Shown: positions 50,575 to 58,911 of the stretch, piece by piece
Numbering within the stretch: the first letter of the stretch is position 1
How the letters are laid out: every line of letters begins with the position of its first letter
NCBI RefSeq assembly: GCF_035916875.1
Contig: NZ_JAXUHN010000096.1
Span: 1 to 64,000 of the forward strand
DNA: 64,000 bases
From: Methylomicrobium sp035916875
GTDB lineage: Bacteria; Pseudomonadota; Gammaproteobacteria; Methylococcales; Methylomonadaceae
Direction: 5' to 3'
Program-made: the position numbers and the translations under genes
The notes under the pieces: generated by a model
What the model was told of the DNA's origin: nothing
The model's database searches: none
Seen by the model: the letters and a program-made list of their open reading frames with translations, nothing else

Positions 50575-51576
50575 ATGACCGCCCATCCCGCCGCCAGCGC
50601 CCTCGAAGCCGCCGCGCCGATCCGCCATGACTGGCAGCTCGACGAAGTGCGCGCACTGTTCGCACTGCCTTTCAACGACCTGATCTTCAAGGCGCAATGC
50701 GCGCACCGGACCTATTTCGATCCAAACGAAGTGCAGGTCAGCAGCCTGTTGAGCATCAAGACCGGCTCCTGCTCGGAAGATTGCGGCTATTGCCCGCAGA
50801 GCGCCCGTTACGACACCGGCCTGAAGCCGGAGGCATTGATGCCGGTCGAGGACGTACTGAAAGCCGCCGAGCGTGCCAAGGCCGAAGGCGCGAGCCGATT
50901 CTGCATGGGCGCGGCCTGGCGCAAACCGAAGGACAAGGATATTGAGAGAGTAGTCGAAATGGTGCAAGGCGTCAAAGCGCTGGGCATGGAAACCTGCGTG
51001 ACGCTCGGCATGCTGACCGACGAACAGACCGCGCGCCTGAAGGATGGCGGCCTCGATTACTACAATCACAATCTGGACACCTCCGAAGAGTATTATTCCG
51101 AAATCATCACTACCCGCACCTACCGGGACCGTCTCGATACGCTCGCGCGCGTCCGCGACGCCGGCATCAACGTCTGCTGCGGCGGCATCGTCGGCATGGG
51201 CGAAAGCGACGACGACCGCGCCAAGCTGTTACTCGAGCTGGCCAATATGCCCGCGCATCCCGAAAGCGTGCCGATCAACATGTTGGTGCAGGTCGAAGGC
51301 ACGCCGTTGATGGGCGTCGAAGCGCTTGACCCGTTTGTTTTCATCCGGACCATCGCGGTCGCCCGGATCATGATGCCGAATTCCCGGGTGCGCTTGTCCG
51401 CAGGCCGCACCGGCATGACCGACGAAATGCAGGCTTTGTGCTTCCTGGCCGGCGCCAATTCGATCTTCTACGGCGAAAAACTGCTGACCACCGACAACCC
51501 GATGACGAATCGCGACAAAGCGCTGTTCGACCGGCTGGGCGTGCATATGGGCGGATCGAGCTACGCGCATCAATAG
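50575..51576 (+). CDS. bioB: Biotin synthase BioB
   Basis: BioB is the radical-SAM enzyme that inserts sulphur into dethiobiotin. The 333-residue protein has VSSLLSIKTGSCSEDCGYCPQSARY, with the CxxxCxxC cluster motif at C64/C68/C71 (approximate), YYNHNLDTSEEYYSEIITTRTYRDRL, CCGGIVGMGESDDDRA (second-cluster region) and AGRTGMTDEMQALCFLAGANSIFYGEKLLTTDNP. It starts the biotin operon after a GGAG site. A gap of 218 bases precedes bioF. Confidence 0.97.
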   Translation: MTAHPAASALEAAAPIRHDWQLDEVRALFALPFNDLIFKAQCAHRTYFDPNEVQVSSLLSIKTGSCSEDCGYCPQSARYDTGLKPEALMPVEDVLKAAERAKAEGASRFCMGAAWRKPKDKDIERVVEMVQGVKALGMETCVTLGMLTDEQTARLKDGGLDYYNHNLDTSEEYYSEIITTRTYRDRLDTLARVRDAGINVCCGGIVGMGESDDDRAKLLLELANMPAHPESVPINMLVQVEGTPLMGVEALDPFVFIRTIAVARIMMPNSRVRLSAGRTGMTDEMQALCFLAGANSIFYGEKLLTTDNPMTNRDKALFDRLGVHMGGSSYAHQ

Positions 51577-51794
51577 TCGCCATGCATCGTTCCCGTTTAT
51601 GCCCTTAAGGATACGCTCCGGCGCAGATCGTTATTCTTCGCCGCCGGACGGGATATACATCCCGTCCGTAACGTTTGGCGCCTGGATATATCCGGTTCAA
51701 TGCCCCCATGTACGCATTGAAACGTTTGGAACGGGGGCGCAAACCCCGCCCCGCTCAAGTTACCTCTAAAGGCCAGCCTAGCCTGATTTTTTCG

Positions 51795-52958
51795 ATGAAT
51801 TCCTTCCAGACCGATGCCGAAAACATACTCGCAGCAGTCGCCGCTCAAGGCTTGTACCGCAAACGGCGAATCGTTGCCTCGCCCCAGGGCGTCCATCTGA
51901 CTGCAGACGGCCGCGAGCTGATCAATTTTTGCAGCAACGATTATCTGGGCCTCGCGAATCATCCGGAAGTGATCCGCGCGTTCAAAAACGCCGCCGACCG
52001 TTACGGCGTCGGCAGCGGCTCGGCGCATCTGGTCTGCGGCCATAGCGCAGCCCATCACGCGCTCGAAGAGGAACTGGCCGAGTTTTGCGGCCGCGAACGC
52101 GCCTTATTGTTCTCTACCGGCTACATGGCGAACCTCGGCGCGATTTCCGCGCTCATCGGCAGCGGCGATACGGTGATCGAAGACCGCCTGAACCATGCCT
52201 CGCTGGTCGACGGCGGATTGTCGTCGGGCGCGCGCTTCAAGCGCTATCGGCATGCCGATCTCGAACATCTGGCGAATACCCTCAACGCCGTCAGCGGTAA
52301 AAAACTGATCGTGACCGACGGCGTCTTCAGCATGGACGGCGATCTGGCGCCGCTGCCGGCCATCGCGAGGCTCGCCCAAGATAAGGACGCCTGGCTGATG
52401 GTCGATGACGCACACGGCCTCGGCGTACTCGGCGAGCAGGGTGGCGGCGTACTCGAACATTACGGCTTGCGGCAAAGCGACGTACCGGTACTGGTCGGTA
52501 CGCTGGGCAAGGCGTTCGGCACCTTCGGCGCCTTCGTGGCGGGCTCCGACACCCTGATCGAACTGTTGATTCAAAAAGCGCGCACTTATATTTACACCAC
52601 CGCGCTGCCGCCCGCAATTGCGGAAGCCACGCGCGCCAGCTTGAAGCTTGTCCGCGCCGAAAACTGGCGGCGCGACAAGCTGAAACATTTGACCGAACGC
52701 TTCCGGCAAGGCGCTCTGCAAATCGGCTTCGAGCTGATGCCGTCCCCCTCGCCTATCCAGCCGATTCTGATCGGCGATAGCCGGAAAGCCACGGCGTTCA
52801 GCGAGGCCTTGCTTGATCAAGGCTTTTTGGTCGGCGCGATCCGGCCGCCGACCGTACCCCAAGGCAGCGCACGGCTCAGGGTAACCTTTTCCGCCGCGCA
52901 TGAAGAAGCCGAAATCGACAGACTGCTGGATTCATTGGACAGGCTCAAGGCGACATGA
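51795..52958 (+). CDS. bioF: 8-amino-7-oxononanoate synthase BioF
   Basis: BioF condenses pimeloyl-ACP and alanine to KAPA with PLP. The 387-residue protein has INFCSNDYLGLANHPEV, RYGVGSGSAHLVCGHSAAHHALEEELAEF, VIEDRLNHASLVDGG, FSMDGDLAPLP, LMVDDAHGLGVLGEQGGG and the PLP lysine in VGTLGKAFGTFGAFV. ATG 51795 gives the normal N-terminus; a frame open 40 codons upstream is spurious. Its stop overlaps the bioH start by 4 bases. Confidence 0.96.
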   Translation: MNSFQTDAENILAAVAAQGLYRKRRIVASPQGVHLTADGRELINFCSNDYLGLANHPEVIRAFKNAADRYGVGSGSAHLVCGHSAAHHALEEELAEFCGRERALLFSTGYMANLGAISALIGSGDTVIEDRLNHASLVDGGLSSGARFKRYRHADLEHLANTLNAVSGKKLIVTDGVFSMDGDLAPLPAIARLAQDKDAWLMVDDAHGLGVLGEQGGGVLEHYGLRQSDVPVLVGTLGKAFGTFGAFVAGSDTLIELLIQKARTYIYTTALPPAIAEATRASLKLVRAENWRRDKLKHLTERFRQGALQIGFELMPSPSPIQPILIGDSRKATAFSEALLDQGFLVGAIRPPTVPQGSARLRVTFSAAHEEAEIDRLLDSLDRLKAT

Positions 52959-53746
52959 CACACCTCCATACAGAAACCTACGGTCACGGCAAGTCTATCG
53001 TGATGATCCACGGCTGGGGCATGCACACGGGAATCTGGCGGCCTTTCGCGAAAGCGTTGGCCAGGCAATATCGCGTCACCTGCATCGATCTGCCGGGACA
53101 TGGGCGTAGTGGCAGGATTTCTGCTTTCGATCTGGAGCATCTCGGTTCGGCGCTTGTCGCCGCGGTTGGCGATGAGCCGGCCTGCTGGCTGGGCTGGTCG
53201 CTCGGCGCGACGGTCGCGCTCGACATCGCGTCCCGCTTTCCGGAGCGCGCCGAGGCATTGATATTGCTGGCCGGCAATCCCAGGTTTATCCGCACCCATG
53301 ATGCGGCCAATAACCCCGACCATTGGCCGGGCGTTTCGCCCCGCGTATTGGACGTCTTTTCCGGCCAGTTGAGCGAAGATGCCCAGCAAACCCTGCTGCG
53401 CTTTCTGGCGCTGCAAGTGCACGGCCTTGCGGATACGAAAGCCCTGTTGAAGACCTTGAAAGCGGCGGTTTTCGAGTGCGACCCGCCCGACAATACCGCG
53501 TTGCGGCAAGGCCTGAAGATCCTGAAAGAAGCCGACTTGCGCCCGGCGTTGGCGGCGTTCGACCGCCCCTTCGCGGCGATTCTTGGCGGCAGGGACACGC
53601 TGGTTCCACACGCGGTCGGCGCGCATTTGCAGCGCCTGCAACCGAACCTGCAATTGCATCTGCTCGAAAAAGCCGGGCATGTGCCCTTCCTGACCCATCA
53701 GGAAGAGCTGATTCGGCTCATTTGCGGCTTCATGGAGTCACGATGA
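52955..53746 (+). CDS. bioH: Pimeloyl-ACP methyl ester esterase BioH
   Basis: BioH removes the methyl group from pimeloyl-ACP methyl ester, ending the BioC-BioH route to the pimelate chain. The 263-residue alpha/beta hydrolase has SIVMIHGWGMHTGIWRPFA (oxyanion), the nucleophile elbow GWSLGATVAL (catalytic Ser near 84), the acid in ILGGRDTLVP and the histidine in EKAGHVPFLTHQEE. It overlaps bioF and bioC by ATGA junctions, so expression is coupled. Confidence 0.95.
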   Translation: MTHLHTETYGHGKSIVMIHGWGMHTGIWRPFAKALARQYRVTCIDLPGHGRSGRISAFDLEHLGSALVAAVGDEPACWLGWSLGATVALDIASRFPERAEALILLAGNPRFIRTHDAANNPDHWPGVSPRVLDVFSGQLSEDAQQTLLRFLALQVHGLADTKALLKTLKAAVFECDPPDNTALRQGLKILKEADLRPALAAFDRPFAAILGGRDTLVPHAVGAHLQRLQPNLQLHLLEKAGHVPFLTHQEELIRLICGFMESR

Positions 53747-54549
53747 ACGCGGCGCTGCTCGATAAATCCCGGATCAAACAATCGTTCGCCGCCGCCTCGG
53801 CGACTTATGATCAGGCCGCGGCGCTGCAACGGCGCAGCGCGATCGATGTCACCCAACTGGCCGAGACCGAAGGCATGCAAGGCAGCGTGCTCGATCTCGG
53901 CTGCGGCACCGGCAATTTGGCCGAGCTTTTGTTGTCCGCCGAGTGCAAACCCGACATAGTGATCGCGCTGGATATTGCAGCGTCGATGATCGAAGCCGCG
54001 CGTTGTAAACTGAACCGAAAAAAGGGTTCAAAACCGGCGCTGAATTATGTCTGCGCCGACGCCGAACGGCTGCCGTTCGCAACCGATAGCCTGGATGGCG
54101 TCTATTCGAATCTGGCCCTGCAATGGTGCGACCCGCTGGAAAAAGTGCTTGCCGATTTGCGGCGGATACTGAAGCCAGGCAGCCCGCTGATCTTCTCGAC
54201 CTTCGGCCCAGAGACCCTGCACGAACTCAAAAGCGCCTGGGCAAAGGTTGACGACCTGCCGCATGTGAACGCCTTTCTTCACGAACAGGAACTGATGAGC
54301 TTCTTGCAAGCGGCAGGCTTTAGCGCCTGCCGGATTCAGCGGACTTTGCATATCTCCCGCTATGCGTCGGTAATCGATCTAATGCGCGAACTGAAACAGA
54401 TCGGAGCTCATAACTCACATCTTGCACGCCCGAAAAACCTAACCGGCAAAGCGCGGATGCAGGCGATGTCAAGCGCTTATGAACGCCACCGTTACGGACT
54501 CTCGATTCCTGCCACCTTCGAAATTTTGCTGGTTTCTGCAAGAGCCTAA
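53743..54549 (+). CDS. bioC: Malonyl-ACP O-methyltransferase BioC
   Basis: BioC methylates malonyl-ACP with S-adenosylmethionine to start the disguised pimelate route. The 268-residue protein has SRIKQSFAAASATYDQAAALQRRSA, the SAM-binding VLDLGCGTGNLAELLL (about 44-59), VIALDIAASMIEAAR and GVYSNLALQWCDPLEKVLADLRRILKPGSPLIFSTFGPETLHEL. ATG 53743 overlaps the bioH stop as ATGA; a much longer open frame to 53323 lies within bioH and is discarded. Confidence 0.95.
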   Translation: MNAALLDKSRIKQSFAAASATYDQAAALQRRSAIDVTQLAETEGMQGSVLDLGCGTGNLAELLLSAECKPDIVIALDIAASMIEAARCKLNRKKGSKPALNYVCADAERLPFATDSLDGVYSNLALQWCDPLEKVLADLRRILKPGSPLIFSTFGPETLHELKSAWAKVDDLPHVNAFLHEQELMSFLQAAGFSACRIQRTLHISRYASVIDLMRELKQIGAHNSHLARPKNLTGKARMQAMSSAYERHRYGLSIPATFEILLVSARA

Positions 54550-54554
54550 ACATC

Positions 54555-55232
54555 ATGCAACAAGGCTATTTCATCACCGGCACCGACACCAATGCCGGCA
54601 AAACTTGGGCGACACTGGCGTTGATGCAGGCCTTCAAAAATCAGCACAGAACGGTTGTTGGCATGAAACCGGTCGCCTCGGGCTGCCGGGTTGAGGGCGG
54701 CAAATTAAAAAATGATGATGCATTGCTGCTTCAACAATACGCTAGCATTCATATCGACTACGACCTTATCAATCCTTATGCCTACGAACCCCCGATCTCG
54801 CCGCATCTGGCCGGAAAGAATAACCCCGTCGATTTAGCCGCGCTGACGTCCCGCTTCGAGCAACTGAAAAACCTGGCCGATATCGTCCTGGTCGAAGGCG
54901 CCGGCGGCTGGTATGCACCGATAAATGATCGGGAAGACATCAGCGATCTTGCGCTGGCCTTCGGATTGCCGGTAATCCTGACGGTAGCAATCAAACTTGG
55001 CTGTATCAATCATGCTAAATTGACCGCGCAAGCGATCGCTATAAAAGGGCTCAAGTTTGCCGGCTGGATCGCGGTTCGTACCGATGCCGACATGCCATAT
55101 GCTGAAGCCAATATCAGCACTCTCGAGCAGGCGCTTCACATTCCTTTACTCGGCGTATTACCGTATTTGAAACAACCTGATTTCAGCGCATTGGCGGATT
55201 TTTTGGCTTTGAACAAAGCGCTTATCGGCTAA
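54555..55232 (+). CDS. bioD: Dethiobiotin synthetase BioD
   Basis: BioD closes the ureido ring of biotin using CO2 and ATP. The 225-residue protein has the P-loop GYFITGTDTNAGKTWATLAL (residues 4-23, Walker A GTDTNAGKT), GMKPVASGCRV, INPYAYEPPISPHLAG and VEGAGGWYAPINDREDISDLA. It lies 5 bases after bioC and ends the operon. bioA, needed to make the BioD substrate DAPA, is not here. Confidence 0.95.
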   Translation: MQQGYFITGTDTNAGKTWATLALMQAFKNQHRTVVGMKPVASGCRVEGGKLKNDDALLLQQYASIHIDYDLINPYAYEPPISPHLAGKNNPVDLAALTSRFEQLKNLADIVLVEGAGGWYAPINDREDISDLALAFGLPVILTVAIKLGCINHAKLTAQAIAIKGLKFAGWIAVRTDADMPYAEANISTLEQALHIPLLGVLPYLKQPDFSALADFLALNKALIG

Positions 55233-55576
55233 AGCCACGGGCTGCCGGATGAAAACGATCCGCTATCGTTTACTGTCGAGCGCTTGATCTGTTTAAGCGC
55301 TCACCACTCACGATCTCCGCTTCCCAAGCGTAAGAAAGCACATGCATCCGCTTCAGTGAAGGCTAAAGCGACCCGTTTCCATTTGCCTGCCAAGGCTCGA
55401 AGGCCGCGCAGCGAGAATTGACGGAAGCCCATGATAAGAATTACGCCTGATGCCCGGGCCCGAGGCGGCCCTTTTACAAGGCCGTGAGCCCCCTATGGCA
55501 AGGACGTTTGTTTTGACCTACCGATACCACTCTTTAATACATCGATAGCCTACCTGCCAACCCAAGCGGCAGGCTG
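55233..55576. other. Convergent intergenic region between bioD and galE
   Basis: About 344 bases with no gene. Two hairpins are visible: GAGCGCTT/AAGCGCTC (55278-55285 with 55295-55302, 9-base loop) after bioD, and CCTGCC/GGCAGG (55553-55558 with 55568-55573, 9-base loop) directly after the galE stop. Neither has a clear T-run, so both are only possible terminators. Confidence 0.4.
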
Positions 55577-56596
55577 CTAATCGTTCTCCGCATATCCGCC
55601 CGGATTCATCGATTGCCAGCGCCAAGTATCGCGGCACATGGCCTCAATTCCGCGTTCGGCTTTCCACCCTAACAATTCAAAAGCCAGTGTCGGGTCGGCA
55701 TAATACGCACCGATATCGCCTGGGCGACGGGGAACGATACGGAAAGGCACTTTTTTACCGCTGACTGCTTCGAAAGCTTTCACCATTTCCAACACACTAA
55801 ATCCTCGGCCGGTGCCAAGATTAATCGCCACCACGCCGCTCATTTCCGGAATGGCTTTCAATGCAGCAAGATGGCCCAAAGCCAGATCAGTCACATGAAT
55901 ATAATCACGCACTCCAGTACCGTCGGGAGTTGCATAATCGTTGCCGAACACACTTAGCTCCTCAAGACGGCCAGTAGCGACTTGAGCAATAAAAGGCATA
56001 AGATTATTGGGAATGCCGCTGGGATCCTCTCCGATCATGCCGCTTTCATGCGCACCGACCGGGTTAAAGTAGCGTAACAGCACAATCCGCCATTCCGGAT
56101 CGGAGGTAACCAGATCCCGGTAAATCTGCTCTATCATCAATTTGGAGCTTCCATAGGGATTGGTCGTTGCCCCAACCGGAAAATCCTCGCGGAACGGAAG
56201 TCTGTCGGGATTACCATAGACCGTGGCTGAAGAGCTGAATACCAGCGTCCTCACCCCGTACTCCTCCATGACTTCGGCAAGCGCTACACTACCGGCGACA
56301 TTGTTATCATAATAAACAAGAGGCTTCTGCACAGACTCGCCAACCGCCTTCAGGCCGGCGAAATGCACCACTGCGTCAATTTTATGCTCCGCAAACACCT
56401 TCCGCAGCAAAATCCGGTCGCGGACATCGCCTCTTATCAGTGTAATTTTGCGCCCAGACAGCTTTTCTACTCGACGCAGCGATTCTTCTTTACTGTTGCA
56501 AAAATTGTCGACCACAACGACTGAATAATTGGCCTGCAACAGTTCCAGGCAAGTGTGAGAACCGATATAACCGGCGCCTCCAGTAACTAAAATCAT
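55577..56596 (-). CDS. galE: UDP-glucose 4-epimerase
   Basis: GalE interconverts UDP-glucose and UDP-galactose with bound NAD+. The 339-residue SDR protein has the Rossmann motif ILVTGGAGYIGSHTCLELL (2-20), VVHFAGLKAVGESVQKPL, the catalytic Ser/Tyr-x-x-x-Lys region SSSATVYGNP and NPYGSSKLMIEQI, RYFNPVGAH and YIHVTDLALGH. It may supply sugars for LPS or exopolysaccharide with galU. It stands alone between the bio operon and the SCO-MauG operon; its promoter overlaps a long inverted repeat. Confidence 0.95.
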   Translation of the reverse strand: MILVTGGAGYIGSHTCLELLQANYSVVVVDNFCNSKEESLRRVEKLSGRKITLIRGDVRDRILLRKVFAEHKIDAVVHFAGLKAVGESVQKPLVYYDNNVAGSVALAEVMEEYGVRTLVFSSSATVYGNPDRLPFREDFPVGATTNPYGSSKLMIEQIYRDLVTSDPEWRIVLLRYFNPVGAHESGMIGEDPSGIPNNLMPFIAQVATGRLEELSVFGNDYATPDGTGVRDYIHVTDLALGHLAALKAIPEMSGVVAINLGTGRGFSVLEMVKAFEAVSGKKVPFRIVPRRPGDIGAYYADPTLAFELLGWKAERGIEAMCRDTWRWQSMNPGGYAEND

Positions 56597-56993
56597 AATT
56601 TCATGGCTCTATCAAGTTTGGAAGAATAAACTCAGGAGTAACAAACAGAGGCGATCACACCGGTCTAAGGTCATGTGAACAAAATCGTCTTCGCCCGTCC
56701 CGATTTCAGGATGACACCAATTAAATCTTGACAATCCAGTCGATTATCATTGGCTTAAAACAGGAAAAGGGATATTACAATCCACACTTAACCTTTTTTA
56801 TTATAGCGTAATGTGATTTTTCGCAAGGTGCTTGGTTGGGCTTGCCTCTCAAGCACCTTGCGGAGACGGATTTCATGCTGACAGTCGGCGGTTTCTCCAT
56901 ATTACTGACTTGTAGGAATCCTCCGGCAATGATAGATAAATCTTATGTTGGGCGCGGCAACTCGATCAAGCGTTGATTACACCAATGAAATTT
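56597..56993. other. Intergenic region upstream of galE
   Basis: About 400 bases without a gene. It carries the galE promoter with a 13-base inverted repeat (listed separately) and the short tail after the SCO-MauG stop codon. AT-rich sequence flanks the -10 box. Confidence 0.5.
56800..56862 (-). promoter_or_regulatory. galE promoter with overlapping 13-base inverted repeat
   Basis: On the minus strand TATAAT (56800-56805) lies 15 bases from TTGCGA (56821-56826). A perfect inverted repeat, CGCAAGGTGCTTG (56822-56834) and CAAGCACCTTGCG (56850-56862), has a 15-base centre and covers the -35 box. No T-tract follows in either direction, so an operator is more likely than a terminator. The -10 to galE ATG distance is long (about 200 bases). 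Confidence 0.4.
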
Positions 56994-58901
56994 TTAGCGC
57001 GCGTCGCCGACCGGCGCGGCAAAAGCATCGCCGACCAGATCGCCGATGCTCGAACCGGTCAGGCTTTTCAGAAACGCGACCAACGCCGCAACCTCCTCAT
57101 TGCTCAAATGTAAGGGATGGATCATCGGGTCCAGATTTTCATTCGTCTGTCCGCCTTCATTATAAAACCGTACCACCTCTTCCAATGTTTGTAGACTGCC
57201 GTCATGCATGTAAGGCGCGGTCAAACCGACATTGCGCAACGGCGGCGTCCTGTATTTCCAACGGTCCTCGGGCTTTTGGGTGACCTCATAGCGGCCGAGG
57301 TCGTTGTCCTTGCCGGCGGAGACCGAAGCAATGATCCCGCGATCGACCTCGACGAATGCGCCCGGTGCAACCTGCACGCGCTGCTTACCGGTCGTGCCGC
57401 CCATCGCGCCTGCGTAACCGATGCCGGTATTGTGGAAGCCGTTATCGGTGAATAACGCAAAGCGGGAGTCGATCGTATGGCACCCGGAACACTGCGCCTT
57501 GCCGGTAAACAGTTTGAAGCCCAGTTGCGCTTGCTCATCCAGCGCTTTTTTATCCTTACCGTAATACCAATGGTCGAAAGGAGAAGCGGCCGAATTCAAA
57601 GCACGTTCGTAGCTGGCGATCGCCATGCCGACGGTTTCCATGCTCGGCCCCCTGCCGAAGGCATTTTGAAACAGTCCGTGGTAGTCGGCGTTTCGTGCGA
57701 TCGACTCCAACACATAACCGATCGACGGATTCGCCATTTCATTGTGCGCCAGGAGCGGCGCCCAGACCTGTTGTTCCAAGGTCGTCTCCCGGCCATCATG
57801 GAACAGACTGGTAAGATAAGCCACGTTATACAAGGTCGGCGAATTGCGCCGAACACTCCTTCCTTCAACGCCGACCGCAGTCGCCATTTCGTTGTTGGTA
57901 AAGCCCTGCTCCGGTATGTGGCACATCGCGCAGGAAAACGTCTTGTTCAGCGACAAGCGGCGGTCATAGAACAGTTTGCGGCCCAGGCCGATTTTTGCGG
58001 CGGTCAGCGGATTGTCTTTCGGCACGGGTACGCGCGGCAAGCCCAGAATCGGCTTTCGTGCGTGAGCCAGAAGATCGATCGACTTGCCTTGCCTCTCCTT
58101 CATCGAAACCGAATGGGTCTGATAATCGCCGCTATCATAATGCGACTTATTATCGCCGGACTGATAAAGCGACGGCTTGCCGATCGAGGCAGCCTTTTTT
58201 ACCGAGGCTTTCGGTGCGGCGGTCAGCAATGTCCTGATGTCATTGATCAGCGTATCCGCGTGCAGAAACGATACACTATAAATATTGCGGATGCGTTTAT
58301 CCTGATCAATCAAATAAACCCGCAGCACATGCGAAAACGTGCCGGTGCTTTTGCCCTCGGCGTCATAAACCTTCTGCACCGTATGCCCGTAGCCGTCGAG
58401 AATCGGCTGCAAGTCGGCTTCGGATGCGGTTGTCAAAAAATGCCATTCGACGCCCGGCGCTTGAAATTCCTCGCCATATTTCGCCATCATTTCAGGGGTA
58501 TCATGCTCGGGATTGAAACTGAACGTGATCAGCCGGAGTTTGGCCGCAATATCCGCTTCCTTGGCCAGGCGCTGCTTGATTTTATGCAGCACGGCGGTCG
58601 CCAATGGGCAACCGTTCACATCGTTGCAGGTCGAATAGACAAAGCTGAGCAGCACGACCTTGCCGCCTAGTAAATCATGCAGTTTCAAGGCATTGCCGTG
58701 ACTGTCCAGCACGTTGCCGTCGGCGGCTTCGCCCAAGGGCGGCAATTGATAGGTACCAGGCTCCGGCAAAGTGAATTGCAAATTGCCGTATCCCGGCGCA
58801 AGCGGCGGCTGATCCGCCGCACGAAGATCGGCGGCCAGGAAACGATTTGCCACTAACAAGCAGACAAGCAAACCCTGTATGTTGATGCCTCTAAATCTCA
58901 T
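56994..58901 (-). CDS. SCO/SenC domain fused to a MauG-type di-heme cytochrome c peroxidase
   Basis: A 635-residue exported fusion protein. A signal peptide (about 1-29) is followed by a SCO1/SenC thioredoxin-like domain (35-230) with VLLSFVYSTCNDVNGCP (Cys92 and Cys98, CX5C instead of the usual CX3C) and the conserved His191. A linker leads to a cytochrome c peroxidase/MauG domain (265-635) with two heme sites, CAMCH (324-328) and CSGCH (471-475), plus LGRKLFYDRRLS and LRNVGLTAPYMHDGSL. SCO proteins handle copper or thiols for cytochrome oxidase; MauG-type enzymes reduce peroxide or oxidise proteins. The 10-base gap to the upstream membrane gene suggests co-transcription. Confidence 0.88.
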   Translation of the reverse strand: MRFRGINIQGLLVCLLVANRFLAADLRAADQPPLAPGYGNLQFTLPEPGTYQLPPLGEAADGNVLDSHGNALKLHDLLGGKVVLLSFVYSTCNDVNGCPLATAVLHKIKQRLAKEADIAAKLRLITFSFNPEHDTPEMMAKYGEEFQAPGVEWHFLTTASEADLQPILDGYGHTVQKVYDAEGKSTGTFSHVLRVYLIDQDKRIRNIYSVSFLHADTLINDIRTLLTAAPKASVKKAASIGKPSLYQSGDNKSHYDSGDYQTHSVSMKERQGKSIDLLAHARKPILGLPRVPVPKDNPLTAAKIGLGRKLFYDRRLSLNKTFSCAMCHIPEQGFTNNEMATAVGVEGRSVRRNSPTLYNVAYLTSLFHDGRETTLEQQVWAPLLAHNEMANPSIGYVLESIARNADYHGLFQNAFGRGPSMETVGMAIASYERALNSAASPFDHWYYGKDKKALDEQAQLGFKLFTGKAQCSGCHTIDSRFALFTDNGFHNTGIGYAGAMGGTTGKQRVQVAPGAFVEVDRGIIASVSAGKDNDLGRYEVTQKPEDRWKYRTPPLRNVGLTAPYMHDGSLQTLEEVVRFYNEGGQTNENLDPMIHPLHLSNEEVAALVAFLKSLTGSSIGDLVGDAFAAPVGDAR

Positions 58902-58911
58902 TCACTTTCCT

